Shown here: one piece after another, positions 40,585 through 53,199 of the stretch | Position numbering within the stretch: position 1 is the stretch's first letter | Layout: every line of letters begins with the position of its first letter | Translations under genes and position numbers: made by a program | Origin: Diadophis punctatus similis | Lineage: Eukaryota > Chordata > Lepidosauria > Squamata > Dipsadidae | Length of the DNA stretch: 64,000 nucleotides | NCBI GenBank assembly: GCA_023053685.1 | Contig: JALIGW010000059.1 | Location: 2,046,001-2,110,000 of the forward strand | Direction of reading: 5' to 3' | Notes under the pieces: generated by a model | The model's database searches: none | The model's input: the letters and a program-made list of their open reading frames with translations, nothing else | What the model was told of the DNA's origin: nothing

Positions 40585-43500
40585 CCTGAGGAATTAGCCC
40601 AAGCCGTATCATAGAATTTACCTTACGACTCAATTCAGCCCAAAAACCTCACTTTTGACACAGAGCTCAGAAATGAAAAAGAAACATATATCCATGTTCC
40701 CCAGGGTATGGAAAGCCGAATTCTGACACCATTTTCAGATCCGAGCTTTCCCTGAGGAGTTAGCCCAAGCCTTATCATAGAATTTGCCTTAGAACTCAAT
40801 TCAGCCAGAAAACTTCCCTTTTGACACAGAGCTCAGAAATGAAAAAGAAACACATATTCATGTTCCCAGGGTCTGGAAAGCCAAATTCCCACACCATTTG
40901 CCGATCCGAGCATTCCCTGAGGAATTAGCCCAAGCCGTATCATAGAATTTACCTTACGACTCAATTCAGCCCGAAAACCTCACTTTTGACACAGAGGTCA
41001 GAAATGAAAAAGAAACACATATCCATGTTCCCCAGGGTCTGGAAAGCCAAAATCTCACAAAATTTTCAGATCCAAGCATTCCCTGAGGAATTAGCCCAAG
41101 CCGTATCATAGAATTTACCTTACGACTCAATTCAGCCCAAAAACCTCACTTTTGACACAGAGCTCAGAAATGAAAAAGAAACACATATCCATGTTCCCCA
41201 GGGTATGGAAAAGCAAATTCCCACACCATTTTCAGATCCAAGCATTCCCTGAGGAATTAGCCCAAGCCGTATCTCATAATTTGCCTTAGGATTCAATTCA
41301 ACCAGAAAAGTTCACTTTTGACACAGAGCTCAGAAATGAAAAAGAAACACATATTCATGTTCCCCAGGGTCTGGAAAGCCAAAATCTCACAAAATTTTCA
41401 GATCCAAGCATTCCCTGAGGAATTAGCCCAAGCCGTATCATAAAATTTACCTTACGACTCAATTCAGCCTGAAAACCTCACTTTTGACACAGAGCTGAGA
41501 AATGAAAAAGAAACACATATCCATGTTCCCCAGGGTATGGAAAGCCAAAATCTCACACCATTTTCAGATCCAAGCATTCCCTGAGGAATTAGCCCAAGCC
41601 GTATCTCATAATTTGCCTTAGGATTCAATTCAACCAGAAAAGTTTACTTTTGACACAGAGCTCAGAAATGAAAAAGAAACACATATTCATGTTCCCCAGG
41701 GTCTGGAAAGCCAAAATCTCACAAAATTTTCAGATCCAAGCATTCCCTGAGGAATTAGCCCAAGCTGTATCATAGAATTTACCTTACGACTCAATTCAGC
41801 CCAAAAACCTCATTTTTGACACAGAGCTCAGAAATGAAAAAGAAACACATAGCCATGATCCCCAGGGTGTGGAAAGACAAAATCTCACACAATTTTCAGA
41901 TCCGAGCTTTCCCTGAGGAGTTAGCCAAAGGCCTATCTCAGAATTTGCCATAGAAATAAATTCAGCCAGAAACTTCACTTTTGACACAGAGCTCAGAAAT
42001 GAAAAAGAAACACATATCCATGTTCCCCAGGGTGTGGAAAGCCAAATTACCACACTATTTTCAGGTCCTAGTTTTCCCTGAGGAATTAGCCAAAGCCGAA
42101 TCTCATAATTTGCCTTAGGACTCAATTCAGCCAGAAAACTTCACTCTTGACACAGAGCTCAGAAATGAAAAAGAAATACATATTCATGTTCCCTAGGGTC
42201 GGGAAAGACAAATTTTCACACCATTTTCAGATCCGAGCATTCCCTGAGGAATTAGCCCAAGCCGTATCATAGAATTTACCTTACGACTCAATTCAGCCCA
42301 AAAACCTCACTTTTGACACAGAGCTCAGAAATGAAAAAGAAACATATATCCATGTTCCCCAGGGTATGGAAAGCCGAATTCTGACACCATTTTCAGATCC
42401 GAGCTTTCCCTGAGGAGTTAGCCCAAGCCTTATCATAGAATTTGCCTTAGAACTCAATTCAGCCAGAAAACTTCCCTTTTGACACAGAGCTCAGAAATGA
42501 AAAAGAAACACATATTCATGTTCCCAGGGTCTGGAAAGCCAAATTCCCACACCATTTGCCGATCCGAGCATTCCCTGAGGAATTAGCCCAAGCCGTATCA
42601 TAGAATTTACCTTACGACTCAATTCAGCCCGAAAACCTCACTTTTGACACAGAGCTCAGAAATGAAAAAGAAACACATATCCATGTTCCCCAGGGTCTGG
42701 AAAGCCAAAATCTCACAAAATTTTCAGATCCAAGCATTCCCTGAGGAATTAGCCCAAGCCGTATCATAGAATTTACCTTACGACTCAATTCAGCCCAAAA
42801 ACCTCACTTTTGACACAGAGCTCAGAAATGAAAAAGAAACACATATCCATGTTCCCCAGGGTATGGAAAAGCAAATTCCCACACCATTTTCAGATCCAAG
42901 CATTCCCTGAGGAATTAGCCCAAGCCGTATCTCATAATTTGCCTTAGGATTCAATTCAACCAGAAAAGTTCACTTTTGACACAGAGCTCAGAAATGAAAA
43001 AGAAACACATATTCATGTTCCCCAGGGTCTGGAAAGCCAAAATCTCACAAAATTTTCAGATCCAAGCATTCCCTGAGGAATTAGCCCAAGCCGTATCATA
43101 AAATTTACCTTACGACTCAATTCAGCCTGAAAACCTCACTTTTGACACAGAGCTGAGAAATGAAAAAGAAACACATATCCATGTTCCCCAGGGTATGGAA
43201 AGCCAAAATCTCACACCATTTTCAGATCCAAGCATTCCCTGAGGAATTAGCCCAAGCCGTATCTCATAATTTGCCTTAGGATTCAATTCAACCAGAAAAG
43301 TTTACTTTTGACACAGAGCTCAGAAATGAAAAAGAAACACATATTCATGTTCCCCAGGGTCTGGAAAGCCAAAATCTCACAAAATTTTCAGATCCAAGCA
43401 TTCCCTGAGGAATTAGCCCAAGCCGTATCATAGAATTTACCTTACGACTCAATTCAGCCCAAAAACCTCACTTTTGACACAGAGCTCAGAAATGAAAAAG

Positions 43501-43900
43501 AAACACATAGCCATGATCCCCAGGGTGTGGAAAGACAAAATCTCACACAATTTTCAGATCCAAGCTTTCCCTGAGGAGTTAGCCAAAGGCCTATCTCAGA
43601 ATTTGCGATAGAAATAAATTCAGCCAGAAACTTCACTTTTGACACAGAGCTCAGAAATGAAAAAGAAACACATATCCATGTTCCCCAGGGTGTGGAAAGC
43701 CAAATTACCACACTATTTTCAGGTCCTAGTTTTCCCTGAGGAATTAGCCAAAGCCGTATCTCATAATTTGCCTTAGGACTCAATTCAGCCAGAAAACTTC
43801 ACTCTTGACACAGAGCTCAGAAATGAAAAAGAAATACATATTCATGTTCCCTAGGGTCGGGAAAGACAAATTTTCACACCATTTTCAGATCCGAGCATTC
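40585..43900 (+). repeat. 1,658 bp subunit, two copies in higher-order copy III
   Basis: Copies at about 40,585-42,242 and 42,243-43,900, ten monomers each. The first carries GAGGTCAG (40,991), CAAGCTGTATC (about 41,762) and AACCTCATTTTTGAC (about 41,808). The second has the ordinary GAGCTCAG, CAAGCCGTATC and AACCTCACTTTTGAC at the equivalent places, so the two can be told apart. Confidence 0.85.
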
Positions 43901-46900
43901 CCTGAGGAATTAGCCCAAGCCGTATCATAGAATTTACCTTACGACTCAATTCAGCCCAAAAACCTCACTTTTGACACAGAGCTCAGAAATGAAAAAGAAA
44001 CACATACAGTATTCCTGTTCCCTAGGGTCTGGAAAGCGAAATTCTCACACCATTTTCAGATCCGAGCTTTCCCTGTTGAGTTAGCCCAAGCCGTATCTCA
44101 GAATTTGCCTTGGGACTCAATTCAGCCAGAAAACTTCAATTTTGACACAGAGCTCAGAAATGAAAAAGAAACACATAGCCATGATCCCCAGGGTGTGGAA
44201 AGACAAAATCTCACACAATTTTCAGATCCGAGCTTTCCCTGAGGAGTTAGCCAAAGGCCTATCTCAGAATTTGCCATAGAAATAAATTCAGCCAGAAACT
44301 TCACTTTTGACACAGAGCTCAGAAATGAAAAAGAAACACATATCCATGTTCCCCAGGGTGTGGAAAGCCAAATTACCACACTATTTTCAGGTCCTAGTTT
44401 TCCCTGAGGAATTAGCCAAAGCCGTATCTCATAATTTGCCTTAGGACTCAATTCAGCCAGAAAACTTCACTCTTGACACAGAGCTCAGAAATGAAAAAGA
44501 AATACATATTCATGTTCCCTAGGGTCGGGAAAGACAAATTTTCACACCATTTTCAGATCCGAGCATTCCCTGAGGAATTAGCCCAAGCCGTATCATAGAA
44601 TTTACCTTACGACTCAATTCAGCCCAAAAACCTCACTATTGACAGAGAGCTCAGAAATGAAAAAGAAACACATATCCATGTTCCCCAGGGTATGGAAAAC
44701 CGAATTCCCACACCATTTGCCGATCCGAGCATTCCCTGAGGAATTAGCCCAAGGCGTTTCTCAGAATTTGCCATAGAACTCAATTCAGCCCGAAAACTTC
44801 ACTTTTGACACAGAGCTCAGAAATGAAAAAGAAACACATATTCATGTTCCCCAGGGTCTGGAAAGCCAAATTCTCACACCATTTTCAGATCCGAGCTTTC
44901 CCTGTGGAGTTAGCCCAAGCCGTATCTCATAATTTGCCTTAGGATTCAATTCAACCAGAAAACTTCACTTTTGACACAGAGCTCAGAAATGAAAAAGAAA
45001 CACATATTCATGTTCCCCAGGGTCTGGAAAAGCAAATTCCCACACCATTTTCAGATCCGAGCAATCCCTGAGGAATTAGCCCAAGCCGTATCATAGAATT
45101 TACCTTACGACTCAATTCAGCCCGAAAACCTCTCTTTTGACACAGAGCTCAGAAATGAAAAAGAAACACATATCCATGTTCCCCAGGGTATGGAAAGCCG
45201 AATTCCCACACCATTTGCAGATCCGAGCTTTCCCTGAGGACTTAGCCCAAGGCGTTTCTCAGAATTTGCCATAGAACTCAATTCAGCCCGAAAACTTCAC
45301 TTTTGACACAGAGCTCAGAAATGAAAAAGAAACACATATTCATGTTCCCCAGGGTCTGGAAAGCCAAAATCTCACAAAATTTTCAGATCCAAGCATTCCC
45401 TGACGAGTTAGCCCAAGCCTTATCAGAGAATTTGCCTTAGAACTCAATTCAGCCCGAAAACCTCACTTCTGACACAGAGCTGAGAAATCAAAAAGAAATG
45501 CATATCCATGTTCCCCAGGGTATGGAAAGCTGAATTCCCACACCATTTGCAGATCCGAGCTTTCCCTGAGGACTTAGCCCAAGACGTTTCTCAGAGTTTG
45601 CCATAGAACTCAATTCACCCCGAAAACCTCACTTTTGACACAGAGCTCAGAAATGAAAAAGAAACACATATCCATGTTCCCCAGGGTGTGGAAAGCCAAA
45701 TTTTCACACCATTTTCAGATCCGAGCATTCCCTGAGGAATTAGCCCAAGCCGTATCATAGAATTTACCTTACGACTCAATTCAGCCCGAAAAACCTCACG
45801 TTTGACACAGAGCTCAGAAATGAAAAAGAAATACATATTCATGTTCCCTAGGGTCGGGAAAGCCAAATTCTCACACCATTTTCAGATCCGAGCTTTCCCT
45901 GTGGAGTTAGCCCAAGCCGTATCTCATAATTTGCCTTAGGATTCAATTCAACCAGAAAACTTCACTTTTGACACAGAGCTCAGAAATGAAAAAGAAACAC
46001 ATATTCATGTTCCCCAGGGTCTGGAAAGCCAAAATCTCACAAAATTTTCAGATCCAAGCATTCCCTGAGGAATTAGCCCAAGCCGTATCATAGAATTTAC
46101 CTTACGACTCAATTCAGCCAGAAAACCTCTCTTTTGACACAGAGCTCAGAAATGAAAAAGAAACACATATCCATGTTCCCCAGGGTATGGAAAGCCGAAT
46201 TCCCACACCATTTGCAGATCCGAGCTTTCCCTGAGGACTTAGCCCAAGGCGTTTCTCAGAATTTGCCATAGAACTCAATTCAGCCCGAAAACCTCACTTT
46301 TGACATAGAGCTCAGAAATGAAAAACAAACACATATCCATGTTCCCCAGGGTGTGGAAAGCCAAATTACCACACCATTTTCAGGTCCGAGTTTTCCCTGA
46401 GGAATTAGCCCAAGCCGTATCTCATAATTTGCCTTAGGACTCAATTATAACAGAAAACTTCACTTTTGACACAGAGCTCAGAAATGAAAAAGAAACACAT
46501 ATTCATGTTCTCCAGGGTCTGGAAAGCCAAATTCTCACACCATTTTCAGATCCGAGCTTTCCCTGTGGAGTTAGCCCAAGCCGTATCTCATAATTTGCCT
46601 TAGGATTCAATTCAACCAGAAAACTTCACTTTTGACACAGAGCTCAGAAATGAAAAAGAAACACATATTCATGTTCCCCAGGGTCTGGAAAAGCAAATTC
46701 CCACACCTTTTTCAGATCCGAGCAATCCCTGAGGAATTAGCCCAAGCCGTATCATAGAATTTACCTTACGACTCAATTCAGCCCGAAAACCTCTCTTTTG
46801 ACACAGAGCTCAGAAATGAAAAAGAAACACATATCCATGTTCCCCAGGGTATGGAAAGCCGAATTCCCACACCATTTGCAGATCCGAGCTTTCCCTGAGG

Positions 46901-47889
46901 ACTTAGCCCAAGGCGTTTCTCAGTATTTGCCATAGAACTCAATTCAGCCCGAAAACTTCACTTTTGACACAGAGCTCAGAAATGAAAAAGAAACACATAT
47001 TCATGTTCCCCAGGGTCTGGAAAGCCAAAATCTCACAAAATTTTCAGATCCAAGCATTCCCTGACGAGTTAGCCCAAGCCTTATCAGAGAATTTGCCTTA
47101 GAACTCAATTCAGCCCGAAAACTTCACTTCTGACACAGAGCTGAGAAATCAAAAAGAAATGCATATCCATGTTCCCCAGGGTATGGAAAGCTGAATTCCC
47201 ACACCATTTGCAGATCCGAGCTTTCCCTGAGGACTTAGCCCAAGCCGTATCTCAGAATTTGCCTTGGGACTCAATTCAGCCAGAAAACTTCACTTTTGAC
47301 ACAGAGCTCAGAAATGAAAAAGAAACACATATCCATGTTCTCCAGGGTCTGGAAAGCCGAATTCTCACACCATTTTCAGATCCGAGCTTTCCCTGTTGAG
47401 TTAGCCCAAGCCGTATCTCAGAATTTGCCTTGGGACTCAATTCAGCCAGAAAACTTCACTTTTGACAAAGAGCTCAGAAATGAAAAAGAAACACATATCC
47501 ATGTTCCCCAGGGTGTGGAAAGCCAAATTACCACACCATTTTCAGATCCGAGCTTTCCCTACGGAGTTAGCCCATGCCGTATCTCATAATTTGCCTTAGG
47601 ATTCAATTCAACCAGAAAACTTCAGTTTTGACACAGAGCTCAGAAATGAAAAAGAAACACATATTCATGTTCCCCAAGGTCTGGAAAGCCAAAATCTCAC
47701 AAAATTTTCAGATCCAAGCATTCCCTGAGGAATTAGCCCAAGCCGTATCATAGCATTTACCTTACGACTCAATTCAGCCCGAAAACCTCTCTTTTGACAC
47801 AGAGCTCAGAAATCAAAAAGAAACACATATCCATGTTCCCCAGGGTATGGAAAGCCGAATTCCCACACCATTTGCAGATCTGAGCTTTC
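43901..47889 (+). repeat. Variant-rich tail of copy III
   Basis: Satellite only, with a higher density of unusual monomers than elsewhere: ATTGACAGAGAGCTC at 44,638, TTATCAGAGAATTTGCC near 45,420 and 47,079, CTTCTGACACAGAGCTGAG near 45,466 and 47,127, AAGAAATGCATATCC near 45,493 and 47,154, GAAAAACCTCACG with one extra A at 45,788, CCCTACGGAGTTAGCCCATGCC at about 47,556, and CCCCAAGGTCTGG near 47,672. The whole tail recurs 14,273 bp downstream at 58,174-62,162. Confidence 0.8.
43973..44143 (+). repeat. Long-form monomer (171 bp), divergent copy 7
   Basis: The ACAGT insertion is at 44006-44010. Unlike copies 1-6 it reads AAAGCGAAATTCTC instead of AAAGCCAAATTCTC and is followed by CTTCAATTTTGAC. 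The preceding monomer is of a different type, so only the long monomer and what follows it were carried to this place. It has a counterpart at 58246-58416. Confidence 0.9.
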
Positions 47890-50800
47890 CCTGAGGACTT
47901 AGCCCAAGGCGTTTCTCAGAATTTGCCATAGAACTCAATTCAGCCCGAAAACCTCACTTTTGACACAGAGCTCAGAAATGAAAAAGAAACAGATATTCCT
48001 GTTCCCTAGGGTTCGGAAAGCCAAATTTTCACACCATATTCAGATCCGAGCTTTCCCTGAGGAGTTAGCCCAAGGCGTATCATAGAATTTACTTTAAGAC
48101 TCAATTCAGCCAGAAAACCTCACTGTTGACACAGAGCTCAGAAATGAAAAAGAAACACAAATTCATGTTCCCTAGACTCTGGAAAGAAAAATCTCACACA
48201 ATTTTTAGATCCGAACTTTCCCTGACGAGTTAGCCAAAGCCTTATCATAGAATTTGCCTTAGAACTCAATTCAGCCAGAAAACTTCCCTTTTGACACAGA
48301 GCTCAGAAATGAAAAAGAAACACATATTCATGTTCCCAGGGTCTGGAAAGCCAAATTCTCACACCATTTTCAGATCCGAGCTTGTCCTGAGGAATTAGCC
48401 CAAGGCGTTTCTCATAATTTGCCTTAGGACTCAATTATAACAGAAAACTTCACTTTTGACACAGAGCTCAGAAATGAAAAAGAAACACATATTCATGTTC
48501 TCCAGGGTCTGGAAAGCCGAATTCTGACACCATTTTCAGATCCGAGCTTTCCCTGAGGAGTTAGCCCAAGGCGTTTCTCAGAATTTGCCATAGAACTCAA
48601 TTCAGCCCGAAAACCTCACTTTTGACACAGAGCTCAGAAATGAAAAAGAAACGCATATTCCTGTTCCCTAGGGTTCGGAAAGCCAAATTTTCACACCATA
48701 TTCAGATCCTAGCTTTCCCTGAGGAGTTAGCCCAAGGTGTATCATAGAATTTACTTTAAGACTCAATTCACCCCGAAAACCTCACTGTTGACACAGAGCT
48801 CAGAAATGAAAAAGAAACACAAATTCATGTTCCCTAGACTCTGGAAAGAAAAATCTCACACAATTTTTAGATCCGAACTTTCCCTGACGAGTTAGCCCAA
48901 GCCTTATCATAGAATTTGCCTTAGAACTCAATTCAGCCAGAAAACTTCCCTTTTGACACAGAGCTCAGAAATGAAAAAGAAACACATATTCATGTTCCCA
49001 GGGTCTGGAAAGCCAAATTCCCACACCATTTGCCGATCCGAGCACTCCCTGAGGAATTAGCCCAAGCCGTATCATAGAATTTACCTTACGACTGAATTCA
49101 GCCCGAAAACCTCACTTTTGACACAGAGCTCAGAAATGAAAAAGAAACACATATCCATGTTCCCCAGGGTATGGAAAAGCAAATTCCCACACCATTTTCA
49201 GATCCAAGCATTCCCTGAGGAATTAGCCCAAGCCGTATCTCATAAATTGCCTTAGAATTCAATTCAACCAGAAAAGTTCACTTTTGACACAGAGCTCAGA
49301 AATGAAAAAGAAACACATATTCATGTTCCCCAGGGTCTGGAAAGCCAAAATCTCACAAAATTTTCAGATCCAAGCATTCCCTGAGGACTTAGCCCAAGGC
49401 GTTTCTCAGAATTTGCCATAGAACTCAATTCAGCCCGAAAACCTCACTTTTGACATAGAGCTCAGAAATGAAAAACAAACACATATCCATGTTCCCCAGG
49501 GTGTGGAAAGCCAAATTACCACACCATTTTCAGGTCCGAGTTTTCCCTGAGGAATTAGCCCAAGCCGTATCTCATAATTTGCCTTAGGACTCAATTATAA
49601 CAGAAAACTTCACTTTTGACACAGAGCTCAGAAATGAAAAAGAAACACATATTCATGTTCTCCAGGGTCTGGAAAGCCGAATTCTGACACCATTTTCAGA
49701 TCCGAGCTTTCCCTGATGAGTTAGCCCAAGGCGTTTCTCAGAATTTGCCATAGAACTCAATTCAGCCCGAAAACCTCACTTTTGACACAGAGCTCAGAAA
49801 TGAAAAAGAAACACATATTCATGTTCTCCAGGGTCTGGAAAGCCGAATTCTGACACCATTTTCAGATCCGAGCTTTCCCTGAGGAGTTAGCCCAAGGCGT
49901 ATCATAGAATTTAATTTAAGACTCAATTCACCCCGAAAACCTCACTGTTGACACAGAGCTCAGAAATGAAAAAGAAACACAAATTCATGTTCCCTAGACT
50001 CTGGAAAGAAAAATCTCACACAATTTTTAGATCCGAACTTTCCCTGACGAGTTAGCCCAAGCCTTATCATAGAATTTGCCTTAGAACTCAATTCAGCCAG
50101 AAAACTTCCCTTTTGACACAGAGCTCAGAAATGAAAAAGAAACACATATTCATGTTCCCAGGGTCTGGAAAGCCAAATTCCCACACCATTTGCCGATCCG
50201 AGCATTCCCTGAGGAATTAGCCCAAGCCGTATCATAGAATTTACCTTACGACTCAATTCAGCCCAAAAACCTCACTTTTGACACAGAGCTCAGAAATGAA
50301 AAAGAAACACATATCCATGTTCCCCAGGGTATGGAAAAGCAAATTCCCACACCATTTTCAGATCCAAGCATTCCCTGAGGAATTAGCCCAAGCCGTATCT
50401 CATAATTTGCCTTAGGATTCAATTCAACCAGAAAAGTTCACTTTTGACACAGAGCTCAGAAATGAAAAAGAAACACATATTCATGTTCCCCAGGGTCTGG
50501 AAAGCCAAAATCTCACAAAATTTTCAGATCCAAGCATTCCCTGAGGAATTAGCCCAAGCCGTATCATAGAATTTACCTTACGACTCAATTCAGCCCAAAA
50601 ACCTCACTTTTGACACAGAGCTCAGAAATGAAAAAGAAACATATATCAATGTTCCCCAGGGTATGGAAAAGCAAATTCCCACACCATTTTCAGATCCGAG
50701 CAATCCCTGAGGAATTAGCCCAAGCCGTATCATAGAATTTACCTTACGACTCAATTCAGCCCGAAAACCTCACTTTTGACACAGAGCTCAGAAATGAAAA

Positions 50801-51607
50801 AGAAACACATATCCATGTTCCCCAGGGTCTGGAAAGCCAAAATCTCACAAAATTATCAGATCCAAGCATTCCCTGAGGAATTAGCCCAAGCCGTATCATA
50901 GAATTTACCTTACGACTCAATTCAGCCCAAAAACCTCACTTTTGACACAGAGCTCAGAAATGAAAAAGAAACACATATCCATGTTCCCCAGGGTATGGAA
51001 AAGCAAATTCCCACACCTTTTTCAGATCCAAGCATTCCCTGTTGAGTTAGCCCAAGCCGTATCTCATAATTTGCCTTAGGATTCAATTCAACCAGAAAAG
51101 TTCACTTTTGACACAGAGCTCAGAAATGAAAAAGAAACACATATTCATGTTCCCCAGGGTCTGGAAAGCCAAAATCTCACAAAATTTTCAGATCCAAGCA
51201 TTCCCTGAGGAATTAGCCCAAGCCGTATCATAGAATTTACCTTACGACTCAATTGAGCCTGAAAACCTCACTTTTGACACAGAGCTGAGAAATGAAAAAG
51301 AAACAAATATCCATGTTCCCCAGGGTATGGAAAGCCAAAATCTCACACCATTTTCAGATCCGAGCAATCCCTGAGGAATTAGCCCAAGCCGTATCATAGA
51401 ATTTACCTTACGACTCAATTCAGCCCGAAAACCTCTCTTTTGACACAGAGCTCAGAAATGAAAAAGAAACACATATCCATGTTCCCCAGGGTCTGGAAAG
51501 CCAAAATCTCACAAAATTTTCAGATCCAAGCATTCCCTGAGGAATTAGCCCAAGCCGTATCACAGAATTTACCTTACGACTCAATTCAGCCCAAAAACCT
51601 CACTTTT

Positions 51608-51778
51608 GACACAGAGCTCAGAAATGAAAAAGAAACACATACAGTATTCCTGTTCCCTAGGGTCTGGAAAGCCAAATTCTCACACCATTTTCAGATCCGA
51701 GCTTTCCCTGTTGAGTTAGCCCAAGCCGTATCTCAGAATTTGCCTTGGGACTCAATTCAGCCAGAAAACTTCACTTTT
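51608..51778 (+). repeat. Long-form monomer (171 bp), copy 8
   Basis: The ACAGT insertion is at 51641-51645, 12,615 bp after copy 6. It shares the AGAAAATGTCACTCTTG downstream variant with copies 5 and 6. Confidence 0.9.
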
Positions 51779-53199
51779 GACACAGAGCTCAGAAATGAAA
51801 AAGAAACACATAGCCATGATCCCCAGGGTGTGGAAAGACAAAATCTCACACAATTTTCAGATCCGAGCTTTCCCTGAGGAGTTAGCCAAAGGCCTATCTC
51901 AGAATTTGCCATAGAAATAAATTCAGCCAGAAACTTCACTTTTGACACAGAGCTCAGAAATGAAAAAGAAACACATATCCATGTTCCCCAGGGTGTGGAA
52001 AGCCAAATTACCACACTATTTTCAGGTCCTAGTTTTCCCTGAGGAATTATCCAAAGCCGTATCTCATAATTTGCCTTAGGACTCAATTCAGCCAGAAAAT
52101 GTCACTCTTGACACAGAGCTCAGAAATGAAAAAGAAATACATATTCATGTTCCCTAGGGTCGGGAAAGACAAATTTTCACACCATTTTCAGATCCGAGCA
52201 TTCCCTGAGGAATTAGCCCAAGCCGTATCATAGAATTTACCTTACGACTCAATTCAGCCCGAAAACCTCACTATTGACACAGATCTCAGAAATGAAAAAG
52301 AAACACATATCCATGTTCCCCAGGGTATGGAAAACCGAATTCCCACACCATTTGCCGATCCGAGCATTCCCTGAGGAATTAGCCCAAGCCGTATCATAGA
52401 ATTTACCTTACGACTCAATTCAGCCCGAAAACCTCACTTTTGACACAGAGCTCAGAAATGAAAAAGAAACACATATCCAGGTTCCCCAGGGTCTGGAAAG
52501 CCAAAATCTCACAAAATTTTCAGATCCAAGCATTCCCTGAGGAATTAGCCCAAGCCGTATCATAGAATTTACCTTACGACTCAATTCAGCCCAAAAACCT
52601 CACTTTTGACACAGAGCTCAGAAATGAAAAAGAAACACATATCCATGTTCCCCAGGGTATGGAAAAGCAAATTCCCACACCTTTTTCAGATCCAAGCATT
52701 CCCTGTGGAGTTAGCCCAAGCCGTATCTCATAATTTGCCTTAGGATTCAATTCAACCAGAAAAGTTCACTTTTGACACAGAGCTCAGAAATGAAAAAGAA
52801 ACACATATTCATGTTCCCCAGGGTCTGGAAAGCCAAAATCTCACAAAATTTTCAGATCCAAGCATTCCCTGAGGAATTAGCCCAAGCCGTATCATAGAAT
52901 TTACCTTACGACTCAATTGAGCCTGAAAACCTCACTTTTGACACAGAGCTGAGAAATGAAAAAGAAACACATATCCATGTTCCCCAGGGTATGGAAAGCC
53001 AAAATCTCACACCATTTTCAGATCCAAGCATTCCCTGAGGAATTAGCCCAAGCCGTATCTCATAATTTGCCTTAGGATTCAATTCAACCAGAAAAGTTCA
53101 CTTTTGACACAGAGCTCAGAAATGAAAAAGAAACACATATTCATGTTCCCCAGGGTCTGGAAAGCCAAAATCTCACAAAATTTTCAGATCCAAGCATTC

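Larger units (their letters stand above)
35275..47889 (+). repeat. Large higher-order repeat, copy III (12,615 bp)
   Basis: This region is repeated directly downstream. Markers recur 12,615 bases apart: the rare GAAACAGATATTCCTG at 35,371/47,986, GAGCTTGTCC at 35,763/48,378, the long-form module at 38,825/51,440 and the private ACAGAGGTCA at 40,991/53,606. 12,615 is 76 x 166 minus 1. The left junction is near 35,275, where upstream monomers stop matching. It contains two 1,658 bp subunits (40,585-43,900). Confidence 0.88.

Noticed and set aside
45615..45866. 83-codon - strand frame (repeated at 59888), and 76- and 97-codon + strand frames at 47169 and 47296 (repeated at 61442 and 61569)
   Set aside because: Chance frames in variant-rich monomers that lost stops; the repeats are explained by the 14,273 bp duplication.
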